DNA from: Orobanche coerulescens
Taxonomy: Eukaryota > Streptophyta > Magnoliopsida > Lamiales > Orobanchaceae
Direction: 5' to 3'
NCBI GenBank assembly: GCA_033398695.1
Contig: CM065817.1
Span: forward strand, 32,374,231 to 32,438,230
Length of the DNA: 64,000 bases
Within the stretch, counting starts at the first letter, position 1. The number at the start of each line of letters is the position of its first letter. Positions 33,712-45,796 of this stretch are shown here, one piece after another. The position numbers and the translations under genes were made by a program. Below the pieces are notes generated by a model. The model was not told where the DNA came from and searched no databases. It saw only the letters and a list, made by a program, of their open reading frames with translations.

Positions 33712-34822
33712 CTTTAGCTTCACATGGGTGAAGCTAAAGCGAACGAGAGGAATACTATTTTTTAAGCTTTGGCGTCACATATGTGTCGCCAAAGATTGCC
33801 AGCAATTTTAAATAATATATCTTTGGCGTCACATATGTGTCGCTAAAGATTGTCCAGTAATTTTAAATAATATATCTTTGGCATCACATATGTGTCGCCA
33901 AAGTATGTCCAGCAAATTTAAATAACATATTTTTGGCGTCACTTGTTGCGACGCCAAAGTTTTAACATCCAATTATTTTAATCTTATTTTTCCAGCCATA
34001 TTAGACGTAAAGTTCGTCGTTTAAAATAAAAAAATGAAATTAGCCAAAAAGAGCTTTTGGCTAATTTCAGGTATGTATATATATATATATATTAATTAAT
34101 TTAATCAGAAATATATTTTAAGTCTAATATTTTGTTGTAATTAGAAAATATATGCCAAAAACTACACTTCTAATTATATTAAAAAATAAACTATATTATA
34201 CTAATAAAATATTTATTTAATTAAAAAATAAATATCGTCATTTTGGTAAAATTGATTTTAAAAAGAGATAAATCACATTATGTTATGTTCCAACAATATT
34301 AATATTGTAATTCACTTATATTTAAATAAATAAAAATCCTGCAAAACAAAGAAAAAAAACAAAAACATTAATAAGTTAGTATAAACAAAAAATAATATTC
34401 GTAAAACTATTAACAAAACTAAAAGTAATTTAGAAATTATCTTGAATATTTAGAGATGAAAGTTGAAGAAAATGAGATGAAATGTGGATTAGAATTTTGG
34501 AATGAATGAAGGTTTGTAGTGATGTTGTATTTATAATATATTCTGAAACCTAATAGCTTCACATATGTGAAGTCAAAGTATCTCAGTAAATTCAAAATTC
34601 CCCCGCGTCCACGCCAAAAATTTCAAACTTCCGCCAAAAGTTTTTGAAAATTTTCGTATTGGCGTCACATATGTGACGCCTTTAGGCTAATGATTTTGTC
34701 CTGCACATTAGCTCCACACATGTGAAGCTAAAACTTGTCAATTACCATATCCGGGTACGCCACCTACCACCTGCACAATTATTCTGAACTTATTATTTGG
34801 CTTCACATATGTAAAGCCAATA
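33712..34822. repeat. CACATATGTG hairpin repeats of the CACTA element
   Basis: Nine or so hairpins of the form (T)TTGGCGTCACATATGTG(T)CGCCAAA or AGCTTCACATATGTGAAGCT. Four are in tandem at 54-55-bp steps (start 33767, 33821, 33876, 33931). Others are at 33712, 34555, 34658, 34707 and 34797. Placement before a CACTA transposase suggests subterminal binding sites for its TNPA-like protein. Confidence 0.75.
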
Positions 34823-35366
34823 TTTGAGTAAATATTTTATAAAGCTGATACATCGTTTGACAGAGAAACTATCACGCACAAAATTACACAGAAGCTCATA
34901 CATCATTTTTTTTTCTGAATTTTTTTTCCAAAATATGTATTCAAGGATATATTTAGCATTTTGAAGCAATATTTGTCGAGATTATAAGGTATGTAGAAAC
35001 AGTTAAAATTTAATTTGCATATTAATTTTGTATGCAATATTATTATACTTATTTTTCTTGTTGTTAATACGAAATAGAATTATCTTTTTAATTGATAATT
35101 TAGTTATAGTTTTATATTAAATTAAAATTTAGTTTGATGAAAGTTAGTTGATAATTCAAAATAAAATATTATATTTTCATAAGGTACGGATACGAATTTT
35201 CTATTCAATTTTAAGTTAGTTGATTATACTTATTTTCTTGTTGATTATAAATGTTATATTAAATCCGAAAATATAATTTATGTTTTAGTTGATAATAAAT
35301 TATTTGGAATGCAATAAAAATATTTTTATATTTTGTAGTTATTTATTTTGTATGCATTGATTAAAA

Positions 35367-36560
35367 ATGTCAACTTTTAGAGACTGGATGCACGAAAAAT
35401 GTCGTGGTCCCGACGGTATGATTACTAGGGAATTTATTGATGGTGTTAATATATTTCTGGATTTTGGATTCACTCGTGTAGTAGTTGGTAGTAAGATATT
35501 ATGTCCGTGCAAAAAGTGCAAGAATTAGCGTGAACGTGATCGCAATACAATCATGCAACATTTATATCAGTGTGGATTGGCACCAGATTATCGTGTTTGG
35601 GTATGCCATGGTGAAGATTATCAAAATTACGGGATCAATGATTACAATATAGAAGGATCATCTTCTACACCTGCAGAAAATTATTTTACATCACAAAGAG
35701 ATATGGTCATGGATAGTTTTCCTCAATTTTGCAATTACAATGATAATGACCCGACAGAGCCAAATTGTGAAGCAAAATTATTTCATGATCTGTTAGAGTA
35801 TACCGATTGTCCTTTGTATGAGTTGCATAATAAGTCGTTGCAGTGGGTTACGGAGGTAATGAATTTCAAGACGACGTATAATGCATCACAAAAAGCAACG
35901 GATTATTTCGTCAAATGCAACAAAGGCATGGCACCGGAGCAATATTAGAGTCAAATCCCCGATAATTAATCTGAAGTAAAAAATATCATGTCTAAACTTG
36001 GTCTCCAAGTGATCAAGTATGATATTTGTAGCAACAATTATTTTCTGTACTATGGGAAAAGTGAGAGTTTCAAATTTTGTCCTAATTGTCCAGCGCCACG
36101 GTATGAGGAAGGTAAATCGAGTGCACAAAAGAAATTGTGGTATTTCGAATCACTGATAGGTTGAAGCGGATGTATATGTCGCGCAAAACTGCTGAACACA
36201 TGACGTGGCACACAAAGTGCCATGATGAGTCAGAAAGAGTAATTCATCCTACTGGCGCTGAAGCTTGGTGAAACTTTGATCGTACGCATCCTTCGTTTGC
36301 TGCAGATACTCGAAATGTCAGGCTTGGTCTTTGTACTGATGGTTTTAATCCGTTTCGAGAAACAGGTGCCCAATACTCTTGTTAGCCGGTCTTCGTAACT
36401 CCGTATAATTTACCACCAACTTTATGCATGCGTCAGGAGTTTATTTTCTTAAGTCTTACTATATATATCCCTAAAGGGCCGAGGATGAACATAGATGTGA
36501 TGCTTCGACCCTTGATCGATAAGCTAAAAAGTTTGTGGACAGATGGTGCTACAACATGGG
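35367..36560 (+). pseudogene. CACTA TNPD-type transposase, 5' part
   Basis: ATG 35367 opens MSTFRDWMHEK, followed by the transposase-associated domain (REFIDGVNIFLDF, ILCPCKKCKN with its cysteine cluster). A TAG at about 35526 is in frame with the following open part 35553-35948 (DLLEYTDCPLYELHNKSL). Further on, in shifted frames, are MSKLGLQVIKYDICSNN, YYGKSESFKFCPNCPAPRY (CxxC zinc pair), and MTWHTKCHDE- and RLGLCTDGFNPF-type segments typical of Transposase_21. Many stops follow. The catalytic part beyond is missing. Confidence 0.82.
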
Positions 36561-36567
36561 ATTGTGT

Positions 36568-37179
36568 AAGTAGGTGAAAGAAAAATTTTGGGTCCCGAAA
36601 TAATCGAGAAGACCGTGGGTGTAGTAGAAAAGATTCGTGAAAGGATTAAGACAGCGCAAGATCGCCAAAAGTCTTATGCCGACAAGCGAAGGAAGGACCT
36701 TGAGTTTAATGTTGGCGAAAAGGTCTTCCTAAAGGTAACCCCGACTAAAGGAGTCATTCGATTTGGATCGAGGAACAAGCTGAGACCAAGATACGTCGGA
36801 CCATTTGAGATCCTCAACCGGATTGGAGATTTGGCATACCGTTTAGCATTACCACCGGAATTTTCAGCAGTACATAATGTTTTTCACGTCTCCCAGTTGA
36901 GAAAATACGTTCACGATCCTAGTCACGTGATCAACAATTCAACGGTCGAAGTGAACAAAGATCTCACCTACGTCGAACAACCAGTTGCGATAATCGACAA
37001 AAAGATTATTCCATTAAGGAATAAAGAGAGAGTACTCGTCAAGGTTCAATGGCGCAATCACACCAAAGATGAAGCTACTTGGGAGCGTGAAGAGGAAATT
37101 CGAACTCGTTATCCCGATTTCCTTATTCACGGTAAGTATACTATTTTCGAGGACGAAAATTTTTCCAACAGGGGTAGGA
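36568..37179 (+). pseudogene. Gypsy element 1 integrase end, duplicated fragment
   Basis: Nearly identical to 9618-10229, including the frame ending FEDENFSNRGRM, with few changes (KVTPTKG here, NVAPTKG there). It begins abruptly inside integrase at the CACTA junction. It is part of the duplicated segment, not a separate retrotransposon insertion. Confidence 0.9.
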
Positions 37180-39381
37180 TGTAACACCCGCTAAATTTAG
37201 AAAAAAATTAATTCTTAATTTATTAATTATTATTTTTATAGTAAATATTGAATAATAATTCAATTTAAATTATTAGTTGGGCTTATGATTATTTATTAAG
37301 CCCAAATTCATGAATTTCTAATTTAACTAAACTCAAGTCAGTTAATTATCGAGACCAAATATTATAAGTCCATTAAGTCTAATATTCACAAGCCCAATTG
37401 AAATTTATAATCAATCACTATTAATTCCCAAGCCCAACTCCCATAATTAGTTAAGAGCCAAATAGCCCAACATGCACTCCCCCCACACACACGATCAAAA
37501 CAGGGAGTTTCTGCATTTCACACGTTCATCTTAGTGGGAGGTCATGGACATCATGGAGGAGTAGTTATACATCATGGGAGATTAGTTAATCATCTTCTTG
37601 TTTAAAAACCCACATACAGCCAATTTTCACAAGAACTTTCACATCGACCAAACAACAGAAATCACACACACACACGCACCAAAAATACTCAGTTACAGCA
37701 AAATTCATTTTTCCTCAGTCGAAGCCTTCGCCAGAGAAGTTCTTCTATCTCACTTTGTATCGCTTTATCTCCATTCCAGAACAACAGATATTTCATACAA
37801 TTCATTTCCAGATTTCATAGCAAACCTCTAACACCACCGAGCACAATCCACAGGTAATATTTCCCTCTGCTCAATTCTTTCAATTACACAGCAAACACAC
37901 ACCAAAATATTCTTCTCACCTTTTCTACATATCGGCCCTCCGCAATCTTCAAGCATCAAACACGCTTCAGAAAAACAAAGCCAAGCTCGGAAATTGTATA
38001 ATTTTTCAATCATGTTTTCAGAACCAAGCAAAAAAAAAAAAACTTTCGGCCGAAATCAAATATCCCCAGCCACATCCACCTTCCTCCGCTGATGTCGGCT
38101 CAAACCTCCGGTCACTGCAACCTTGTTCCGCCGTCGGTTCGAACTCACGGCCGATGAGCAAATCCTGTCGCCACCGCCCACTTGCTTCCATTTTCAAATC
38201 GACCGCCACCCAATTTCTGGCGAGCGTGGTTGGTTCGCCTTCCACCGCCGCATGCCAACAATACGTCCAGATCGAAAACCTTCGACTCCAGCCCTCAGCC
38301 GACTGTACCAAATCGCCGCTGTCAATCGTGACCTCGGCTCGTGTTTGACACTCGTCGCCGCCGATGCCCCGACCATCAATTATACACGCTGCCGAATAGA
38401 GTTTCCGCGAGTGAGGAGAGCAAGAAGTCGGGGGTGAATACAGAAAGGCAGGAGACGATGTGTTCTACCCGTGGAATTAAGGGCTTTGGTTACCTTGACA
38501 TTTCATTCCTTTTTGGCCAATCCTTTCGAGGCCCAATTTTGTTTAACCCAGCCATTCCATTATATTCAGACCAACAATGTTTGACAATGGCCTGATCCGC
38601 CTTTACTCCCTTTCAACCCATATATTTTCATTTTAAATTCAATTACTTCAAATTATTTATGATCTTATTGATAAAATATTATATCAATAAAAATTAAGAC
38701 ATTCGCCTCTTTAATTGTAGGCTACGAGAATCAAGGGCTCGAGTAAAACACGCTCATAAACATTTCAAGCATTTTGCATTCAGAGTCATCTCAATTTCAG
38801 GTGGTAATTATTACTTGTCAATTTTAATTGCTTTATTTGGACTGTATAGGTGATATGTTATATTTACGATTAACATGCAATCACATGTTTGTCGTACCAA
38901 GTATCAGTTTATGATTAACATGCAGTCACATGTTTTTCATACCAAGTATCAGTATATGTTTACATGCAGTCACATGTTTACATGCTCAAGTTGATATAAC
39001 AAATATCCATGCTATGCCTCCGTTATGTATTGTGATTATTGTTGACTTGTGATGTTCCCACGAGCGATAGAAAGCTCACCCCATTTTTATGTAAAATTTT
39101 CAGGTTAATTCGGAATGGAGAGGACGGGTTGTCGAGCAGGCCGACATATGATTAATGTTATAATTATTTCTTTTAATTCCGCTCAAGTTACTCTGAAACA
39201 ATTAATTTATTAGTAATTATTTTCCGCTGTCATATTCTACGATCGTATTGGAGATTTGAAATCCTTTTAAGTTCCGCCAATATTTTAGAAAATGTATGTT
39301 TCGTAACGACTTGAAATTTCTACAAATTTCTTATGTTTTAAAAATACTTCGAAAATACCATTAGAAAATCGGATCGTTACA
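37180..39381 (+). repeat. Third LTR copy of gypsy element 1 family
   Basis: TGTAACACCC to GATCGTTACA, followed by GTATAAATAGAG, the same flank found after 12438. The upstream internal fragment and shared flank show it is the 3' LTR of the duplicated segment. Confidence 0.92.
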
Positions 39382-39698
39382 GTATAAATAGAGATGAAAA
39401 TTAGAAAACAAAACTGATTCCCCAAATCCCCATCTCATAACCCCCCACCCACCCCATCAAAAACCCAGGGGTTCGAGGTCTGGATTTCGGAAATAAAATT
39501 TCAAAACCAAACACCATATATGGGTTTGAAATGAGCCAAACCCATACCTGATTCCAGAACACCTCCAACCAAACGACCCTATATTGATCTCAATAATATT
39601 TTACTAGTATTTCACTATTATGTGGGCCAACGTTTGACCAGGGATGGTCGAAAGCTGATCTCTCTATAAAACTTAGTGTTGAGAAACAAGAAGGGACA

Positions 39699-41286
39699 GA
39701 TCCTCTGCAGTGCGCTAGTATTCCAGAACACTTGTGTCTTGTTTTTGTTATTATTTTTTTTTTTGATAACTAGGTAATCGCAGTTTAGCCGGATTAATCC
39801 TAGTCCCTCAATGAACCCATTTTTAACCCATTGAGAGAAGTAAATCGCGAGTCGCTCGAGCAATTCCAGGGTTCCCAATGCCTTTTCTGTACACTTCGCG
39901 CACGCGAGGCTCTTAACTAATTAATACGCCGAGTTCCAAAGACAGCTTCTGGAGAACAACCACTGATTGGTAAGCACCTCCGAGTTCCCAGCAAGGAAAT
40001 ACTCACACACTGCCGCTTGACGCGAGATTAAACATTGATTAGCGGTCGCTCGAGCTAGCCCCGGGGAGCTAGAGGATCATTAAGAAAAAAAACCTCCTCT
40101 TTCACCTCCTTGGTGGGAATTGAACCCAAGACCTCCCAAAGGAGTGTCTTTAAGGCTAGTAGGCAAGGTAATGTTTTTTTCACCATACACATCAGCGCCA
40201 CATCAGCTTTCTCTCTTCTCTCACTTACCACTCTTCACCTTTTAGTGGACAAGGGGACCTCTCACTTCACCTTTCATTAAATACCCACTTTATAAAAATA
40301 TACCCCACCAAATACCCCACACACACTCACACACAATATAAAAAATAATAAATGGGGCCCAATTTCCTTGTTTACCGTTCGGTTGTCAGACCACCAATTG
40401 TGATCTTAAAATTTGTGCATGGCGCGTGAATTGGGGTAGAGGGCAAGGGGATAATTGGTGAAAGTGGGCCCGTTTGGTGAGGGAATCCCTCCCTTGCCTA
40501 CTAGCCTAAGGGTATGTGTCCTATCACTGGACCACCAACCAATTCCCTTGTTATATTCTTTTTATTTGTACTGTTCCCGGATCATATGTATCTTAAACCC
40601 AATAGGTCTTTGCTTCATGATCATGAATGATATATTTTTATCTAAAAAATAAAAAAAATTATAAAATTTCACATAAAATATTTATAATGTTGAAGTTATA
40701 AAATATCCATCGAATATGATGCAGCAAAAATTACAAAAAATATTTGAAAAACAATATTTTACTAATATTATTAATAAAATTAATTAAATAAAATATTAAT
40801 TTCAATATTACTCTTAAAATGGAGATGTTGTCACCACACCTGGTGACGAAAGCTTTTCTGTCATTACAGCTCGTGACGAAAATAAATTTAGTCACAATAA
40901 GTGGGTGCTCGTTATAAAAAATTTATCACGAATATACGAAATGTTGTCAGCAAAGAGTCCATTTGTCTAATAGTCTGGGCAAGTGGTGGTTAGGGCCTGC
41001 GTCCTGCAGGTGGTTGAGTCTAAGTTGAAATTCGCCGTTCAAAAAAAAAAAAAAGAGTCCATTTGTCACCATAAAGTTTATTTATGTTATCTATAGTGAC
41101 AAACTATTTCGTCACCTGATAAAACTTCCCATGACAAAGTGTTTTATCGTTGTAGAATTAAAAGTTCGTCATCAGATTTTTATTTTCGTCACCGTAATCC
41201 GTTCTCGATCACTGTTTATATGACAAAATATTTCGTCCTCTAAGTTGAATTATACGTGATGAAATTACTATTATTATTAGTACTAA

Positions 41287-41321
<35 letters not shown>

Positions 41322-43132
41322 TGATATTATTATCAACATGACCAAATAATTATTTTTACATTTATATTATTACTATTATTATTATTATATCAATTATATT
41401 TAATCATGTATTTTAATTTAACTAACTATGATTAAATTTAATTAACCATAATTAAGAATTCCCCTTCCTCACCGATCGATCCCTTCCACAATTCTTACTT
41501 CATCAAACTCATTGATGTATATTCTAAATACAATCCTAGTTCAATTAAAATACTCCAAATATATATCTATAAATATACTAATACATAGTAGTATAGTACC
41601 AGAATCCTTTACAAATAAGTTCAGCATCCAGGAAAAAAAAATACAATACGTAATACACATACATCCAGTTCCTTCAAAACACCAAAATACTGCTTTTTCT
41701 GCCGATCCACATGAGTCAGCTCCAGCCGCAAATCTGCAACTCTCCACACCATACTGCAATTTCCTCATCTTCCTCTCTCCCCAGCAAGTAAACTCTATCC
41801 CCTTTTATTTTTCTCCCGCAAATTTCAATCGTAGCACAAACACAGAATCCTTCAACACCAAAATCCAAAACCGAAATCTGAACTTACAACCCATAACTGC
41901 GAGCTGTCCTGGCTTGATTTGAAGAATTAAACCCGAAATCGGTAATCGACCCGAATTATAAGCCCGAATCACCTTCAACCCCATCCCGATCGGGAAAAAA
42001 AACTTACTTATCAGCCCTCCGACCCTAGAGCCAATTTGCAGCCCCGAATGGAGTCCTCCCGCACCTCCATTTTATGCCTGAACCGAGCGAGAAGCATCTC
42101 CTTGCACTTGCCGTCGCCTCTTACTGGAGGAAAAGCCCTAATCTGGCCGCGACATGTCGCGAGGTGTAGTGTGTGTGTGTGTGTGTGTGTGTGTGTTCCA
42201 AACCCGAGCGTTGGTGTGTGTGGGTGTGTTTCAGATCGCGCGTGTGTGCGAGTTTCTGGGTTAGGCATGTAAAACTAAAACTAAAATAATTTATGGGATA
42301 AAAATTAAATAATACAATGCATTTATTTCCCAGCTGATTGCAGAGATGCGTAGGTCTCTTAGATGAACAAACTGTGATTTTTTTCTTATTTACACTTCTA
42401 AGCATATCTCTATTAGATTATATTTTGACATAACTGTTATTTACCGGAGGTAATGTTTTGACATAACTGTAAAGATACAAATTTAGATTATGAACTTTTG
42501 ATTGTTTATCCTCCTTTAGAAATTTCTAGTATGCAATGAGTAAGGAAAGGGCGTCTTTCACCTTGGATGTTGTTACCATACTTATGGGAATCTTGCCCGA
42601 ACATGTCTCCCCCGCGGGTGGGAAAATTGATTGGGAACGTTTTGCTACAACATTAAACTCCCGAACAGGAAAGTATTATACATCAATTTCTGTTAAGAAT
42701 TGGTTCACCAATATGAAAGAAAGACACGGGGCTTGGAATGAACTAAAGAAATGGACTGGTATCAGATGGAGCGAAAATGGTTGTCCTGTTGTTGATGTGG
42801 AAGGTGAAAAATGGAAGGATTTTGTTAAGGTAGTTGTTAACTAATCGTAACACTCAATAGTAACTTATTTATTTTCATTCATGCTCTTCCTTTTTATTTT
42901 GTATAATATATACATTTATGGTATATCAAAGTTTGTATGAAAACTTATTACAGGAGCTTTTAAGATTTTCAAAGCATGAATTAGTAAAATACCTCCTGTG
43001 TATCAATTAATAATATTAGTAAAATTAGTTAGGGTTGCAAAGTTAGTTTTATGAAAACTTTTTTTTTTTAATTTTCAAAGTTATCAAAGTTAGTTTTATG
43101 AAAACTTATTTTATGAAAACATTATCAAAGTT
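39699..43132 (+). mobile_element. Composite block, copy C
   Basis: Same order as blocks A and B: antisense SINE-like unit (39753-40170, with a locally diverged middle), TGACGAAA-rich part with the short SINE (40968-41053; AGAGTCCATTTGTC at 40954-40967 and 41054-41067), LTR-like part (41266-42272, with a longer GT microsatellite at 42170-42195), then Harbinger ORF1. It stops at 43132, where 8 unmatched bases (gttctaaa) lead into a truncated gypsy LTR. Confidence 0.72.
42536..42844 (+). CDS. Harbinger ORF1 first exon, intact frame (block C)
   Basis: 102 codons from ATG 42536 (MSKERASF) to the stop at 42844. It contains the Myb/SANT-like domain GKIDWERFATTLN...KNWFTNMKERHGAWNELKKW...EKWKDFVK with its spaced tryptophans. 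It keeps the two C residues lost in block B, so the frame is whole here. The second exon and the transposase are absent because the block is cut at 43132. It is possibly a short protein by itself but more likely a relic. Confidence 0.6.
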   Translation: MSKERASFTLDVVTILMGILPEHVSPAGGKIDWERFATTLNSRTGKYYTSISVKNWFTNMKERHGAWNELKKWTGIRWSENGCPVVDVEGEKWKDFVKVVVN

Positions 43133-43140
43133 GTTCTAAA

Positions 43141-43556
43141 TTCAACCCTTGAGGATTGTTGTTCTGTGTAACTGACCCCGGCTGGGGATTTTGTTTTTCA
43201 GGTCATGGCAAGGCAAAAGCACGGGAATAGCATGTTGATGTCGAGGAGTCCTAGTGGTACTAGTAGGGGCCCCCGATCTTTCAGTTATTCATGTTATTGT
43301 CCTTTATTTTCTGCTGCAGACTTTCATTTGGATACTCCGTTTCATTCAGTGTTGTGTATTTTATCTTCATATAAAATACACTAGTATTCGGTATTGTCCT
43401 GGTGTGTTGTAACTAAACTCCTCATCGGAGTAATTATTGTTGTAATGTGGTTCGGTACTACATTTATCCTGTGTAATTCATTCATTTTCATTTGCCTGGT
43501 GGGTCCCAGTTGGGGATCTACGGCACTGTAATATCCGCCTAGTTTGGGGTGTTACA
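43141..43556 (+). repeat. Truncated 5' LTR of gypsy element 3
   Basis: 416 bp, the same length as the corresponding 3' LTR end, finishing GGGGTGTTACA. The rest of the LTR was lost at the junction with block C. Confidence 0.9.
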
Positions 43557-43560
43557 GAGT

Positions 43561-43572
43561 TGGTATCGGAGC
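43561..43572 (+). promoter_or_regulatory. Primer binding site of gypsy element 3
   Basis: TGGTATCGGAGC four bases after the LTR matches the initiator-Met tRNA site with one change. Confidence 0.8.
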
Positions 43573-44110
43573 GTGGTTTTGAATACTACCTTCCGAGTCA
43601 TGTCTCATTTGAAATCATCGTCATCAGACTAGTATCATTGGACTTTCGCGTCACGTGTGACCTGTGCAAATGCCGAGCCAATCAGACCGGAAGAACTGTA
43701 AGATTTCTAACGCCATGGTATAATTTCTGGCAATAGTCATTCATTCATCATTCATCATTTAACAATCCTCAAACATCATCATTCATTGCGATTAGGACGA
43801 TCATGTTAACTCATTAATCACTTAATTCATTTCATTACTCAGTTAATAATCAGGACGATCATGTTAATTCATTAATTACTCAATTCATTTCATTACTCAG
43901 TTGTCGATCTGGATGATCATATATTAATCTTGTTAAGTTATTCAAGATAATCATTTCAAGAATTTCATCAGATAATCATGTCACTTCAGCAAATCATTCA
44001 TATAATCACTAAGTTAGAGCATGTATACTCATTTTCATCATCTCATGACGTAATCATAACATGATAATCATGCGGAAAATATAATCATTATGCGACCTTC
44101 CTACTTCAAT

Positions 44111-44881
44111 ATGGAGAGAGCTGTCAGGGGATGCACGGGAAGAGGTCGCGGTGCGGGCCGAAACCCGAGAAATAATCACTCGCTGCCGGGAAATCGTGCC
44201 CAGGACTCGGCTCGATCAGAAGATGTTCGGGTTGATCCACTCACTTTTATGCAGGCCATGATGACCCATGTGCAGTTGCTCAATCATCATTGCGCCACTC
44301 TGGCCGGATTAATCGAGAGAACTCTCCCGTATGAGCCAACTGCTAAGAAAAGTGATAAACAACAACCTTCATCTGTCAGCAAGAAATCAACGAAGCGTAA
44401 TCCATCCGAAGGCGGTCAGTCAACCTTCAAGAAGCCTCGTGTGAGTCCTATCGTTTCTGAGCGACCTCCTACGGCACAAAATCGTGCGGGATCTCAATCC
44501 CGAGCGTCCTGTTCAGCCATCACCTGTTTCAATTGTGGAACGCCAGGTCATTACAGCACAGAGTGTCTAAAACCGTCTATCACATGCTATAATTGTGGGA
44601 ATTTTGGGCATAAGGCCCGTTTTTGCCGAAAGGACTCCAAGTCGGCTCCGGCGGCATCTCAGGCCCCGAAGCAATCAGCGTTTCAGAATCAGACTGCTTT
44701 GTCAACGTCGTTTAAGACAATGGAAGCAAATAGAGTTGGAGCTCGTATTTATCAGACGGGAACGTCCGGTTCGGGGGCCGGCAAGTCCCAGATTCATGTG
44801 ATGAGGAGGATCGACGATCCGGTGGCCCGAATGATTTCAGGTATACTCGTAATTTTATTTCAACCTGTGTGTACCTTTTGA
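44111..44881 (+). pseudogene. Gag of gypsy element 3 with capsid core deleted
   Basis: Start chosen at ATG 44111, because element 4 gag also starts MER...RGRG. After an RG-rich N-terminus (GRGRGAGRNPRNN) it jumps from the FMQAMMTHV region straight to QLLNHHCATLAGLIERTLPYE. In element 4 about 500 bp encoding the gag core lies between. Two CCHC knuckles follow: CFNCGTPGHYSTEC and CYNCGNFGHKARFC (about residues 140-185). A product would bind nucleic acid but lack the capsid assembly domain. Confidence 0.85.
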
Positions 44882-45130
44882 TGCTGGTACACCGCATTCA
44901 TTTATTTTCGAATCATGCTTGAATAGACTTGTTTCGGGATAGTCCTATTGCTTGTGGACCTCATACCATCAGTCTACCTGACGATGGAAGAATTTTCGGA
45001 ATCATACCGAAGTAAGCTTAGTGACCGCGATTGGTTGGTGGACCTAATCGTGGTGAATTTATCTTAGGACGATGTAATTTTCGGTATTAGTTGGTTTAAT
45101 CGCCTTGATACTATCCTCAGTGTTTGTTAG
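44870..45130 (+). pseudogene. Protease remnant of gypsy element 3
   Basis: TFDAGTPHSFIFESCLNRL at about 44876-44930 corresponds to the DTGASHSF active site, with Thr changed to Ala (DAG). Stops follow soon after, and the rest is interrupted before the 56-bp repeats. Confidence 0.7.
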
Positions 45131-45237
45131 CGTTTGGTCGCTATCTTTCCGTCGTTGGTTGTCGAATGTGTGCTTCAGGGAAGTAATCCCCGTTGTTCCA
45201 GTAGAATTATTATTATGGCGGAAGCAGAGAAATTCCG

Positions 45238-45740
45238 CAATCGAGCCATTCAATCATTCATTGCATCATTTTCATCGATTGACCTTTCTAAGGCAATCGA
45301 GTCATTCAATCATTCATTGTATCATTTTCATCGATTGACCTTCCTAAGGCAATCGAGTTATTCAATCATTCATTGCATCATTTTCATCGATTGGCCTTTC
45401 TAAGGCAATCGAGTCATTCAATCATTCATTGTATCATTTTCATCGATTGACCTTCCTAAGGCAATCGAGTTATTCAATCCTTCATTGCATCATTTTCATC
45501 GATTGGCCTTTCTAAGGCAACCGAGCTATTCAATCATTCATTGTATCATTTTCATCGATTGGCCTTTCTAAGGCAATCGAGTTATTCAAACATTCATTGT
45601 ACCATTTTCATCGATTGGCCTTTCTAAGGCAATCGAGATGTTCAATCATTCATTGTATCATTTTTTATCGATTGACCATTCTAGGGTAATCGAAATGTTC
45701 AATCATTTGTGGTATTATTGTCATCGATTGACGATGTATT
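45238..45740. repeat. 56-bp minisatellite inside pol of gypsy element 3
   Basis: Nine units of a CAATCGAG-TATTCAATCATTCATTG-type sequence starting at 45238, 45294, 45350, 45406, 45462, 45518, 45574, 45630 and 45687. Seven of the eight steps are exactly 56 bp and the last is 57 bp. It lies between protease and RT, where element 4 has continuous coding sequence. The unit length is not a multiple of three. Confidence 0.95.
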
Positions 45741-45796
45741 TTCAGACGAGTTATCTGGTTGCCTTCACTTAGAGTAGTGGAATTCAGGAGTGAGTT

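Larger units (their letters stand above)
33608..36567 (+). mobile_element. CACTA (En/Spm) transposon remnant
   Basis: Subterminal-type hairpin repeats (33712-34822) are followed by AT-rich sequence and then a TNPD-type transposase start (35367-36560). The left terminal repeat is not visible, because the segment abuts the gypsy LTR end at 33607. The right side is cut off at a junction with the gypsy element 1 fragment, where both share AAGTAGGTG. The assignment rests on the transposase family. Confidence 0.75.

Noticed and set aside
45105..45403. Two overlapping plus-strand frames with repeated SFNHSLYHFHRL
   Set aside because: Translation of the 56-bp minisatellite.
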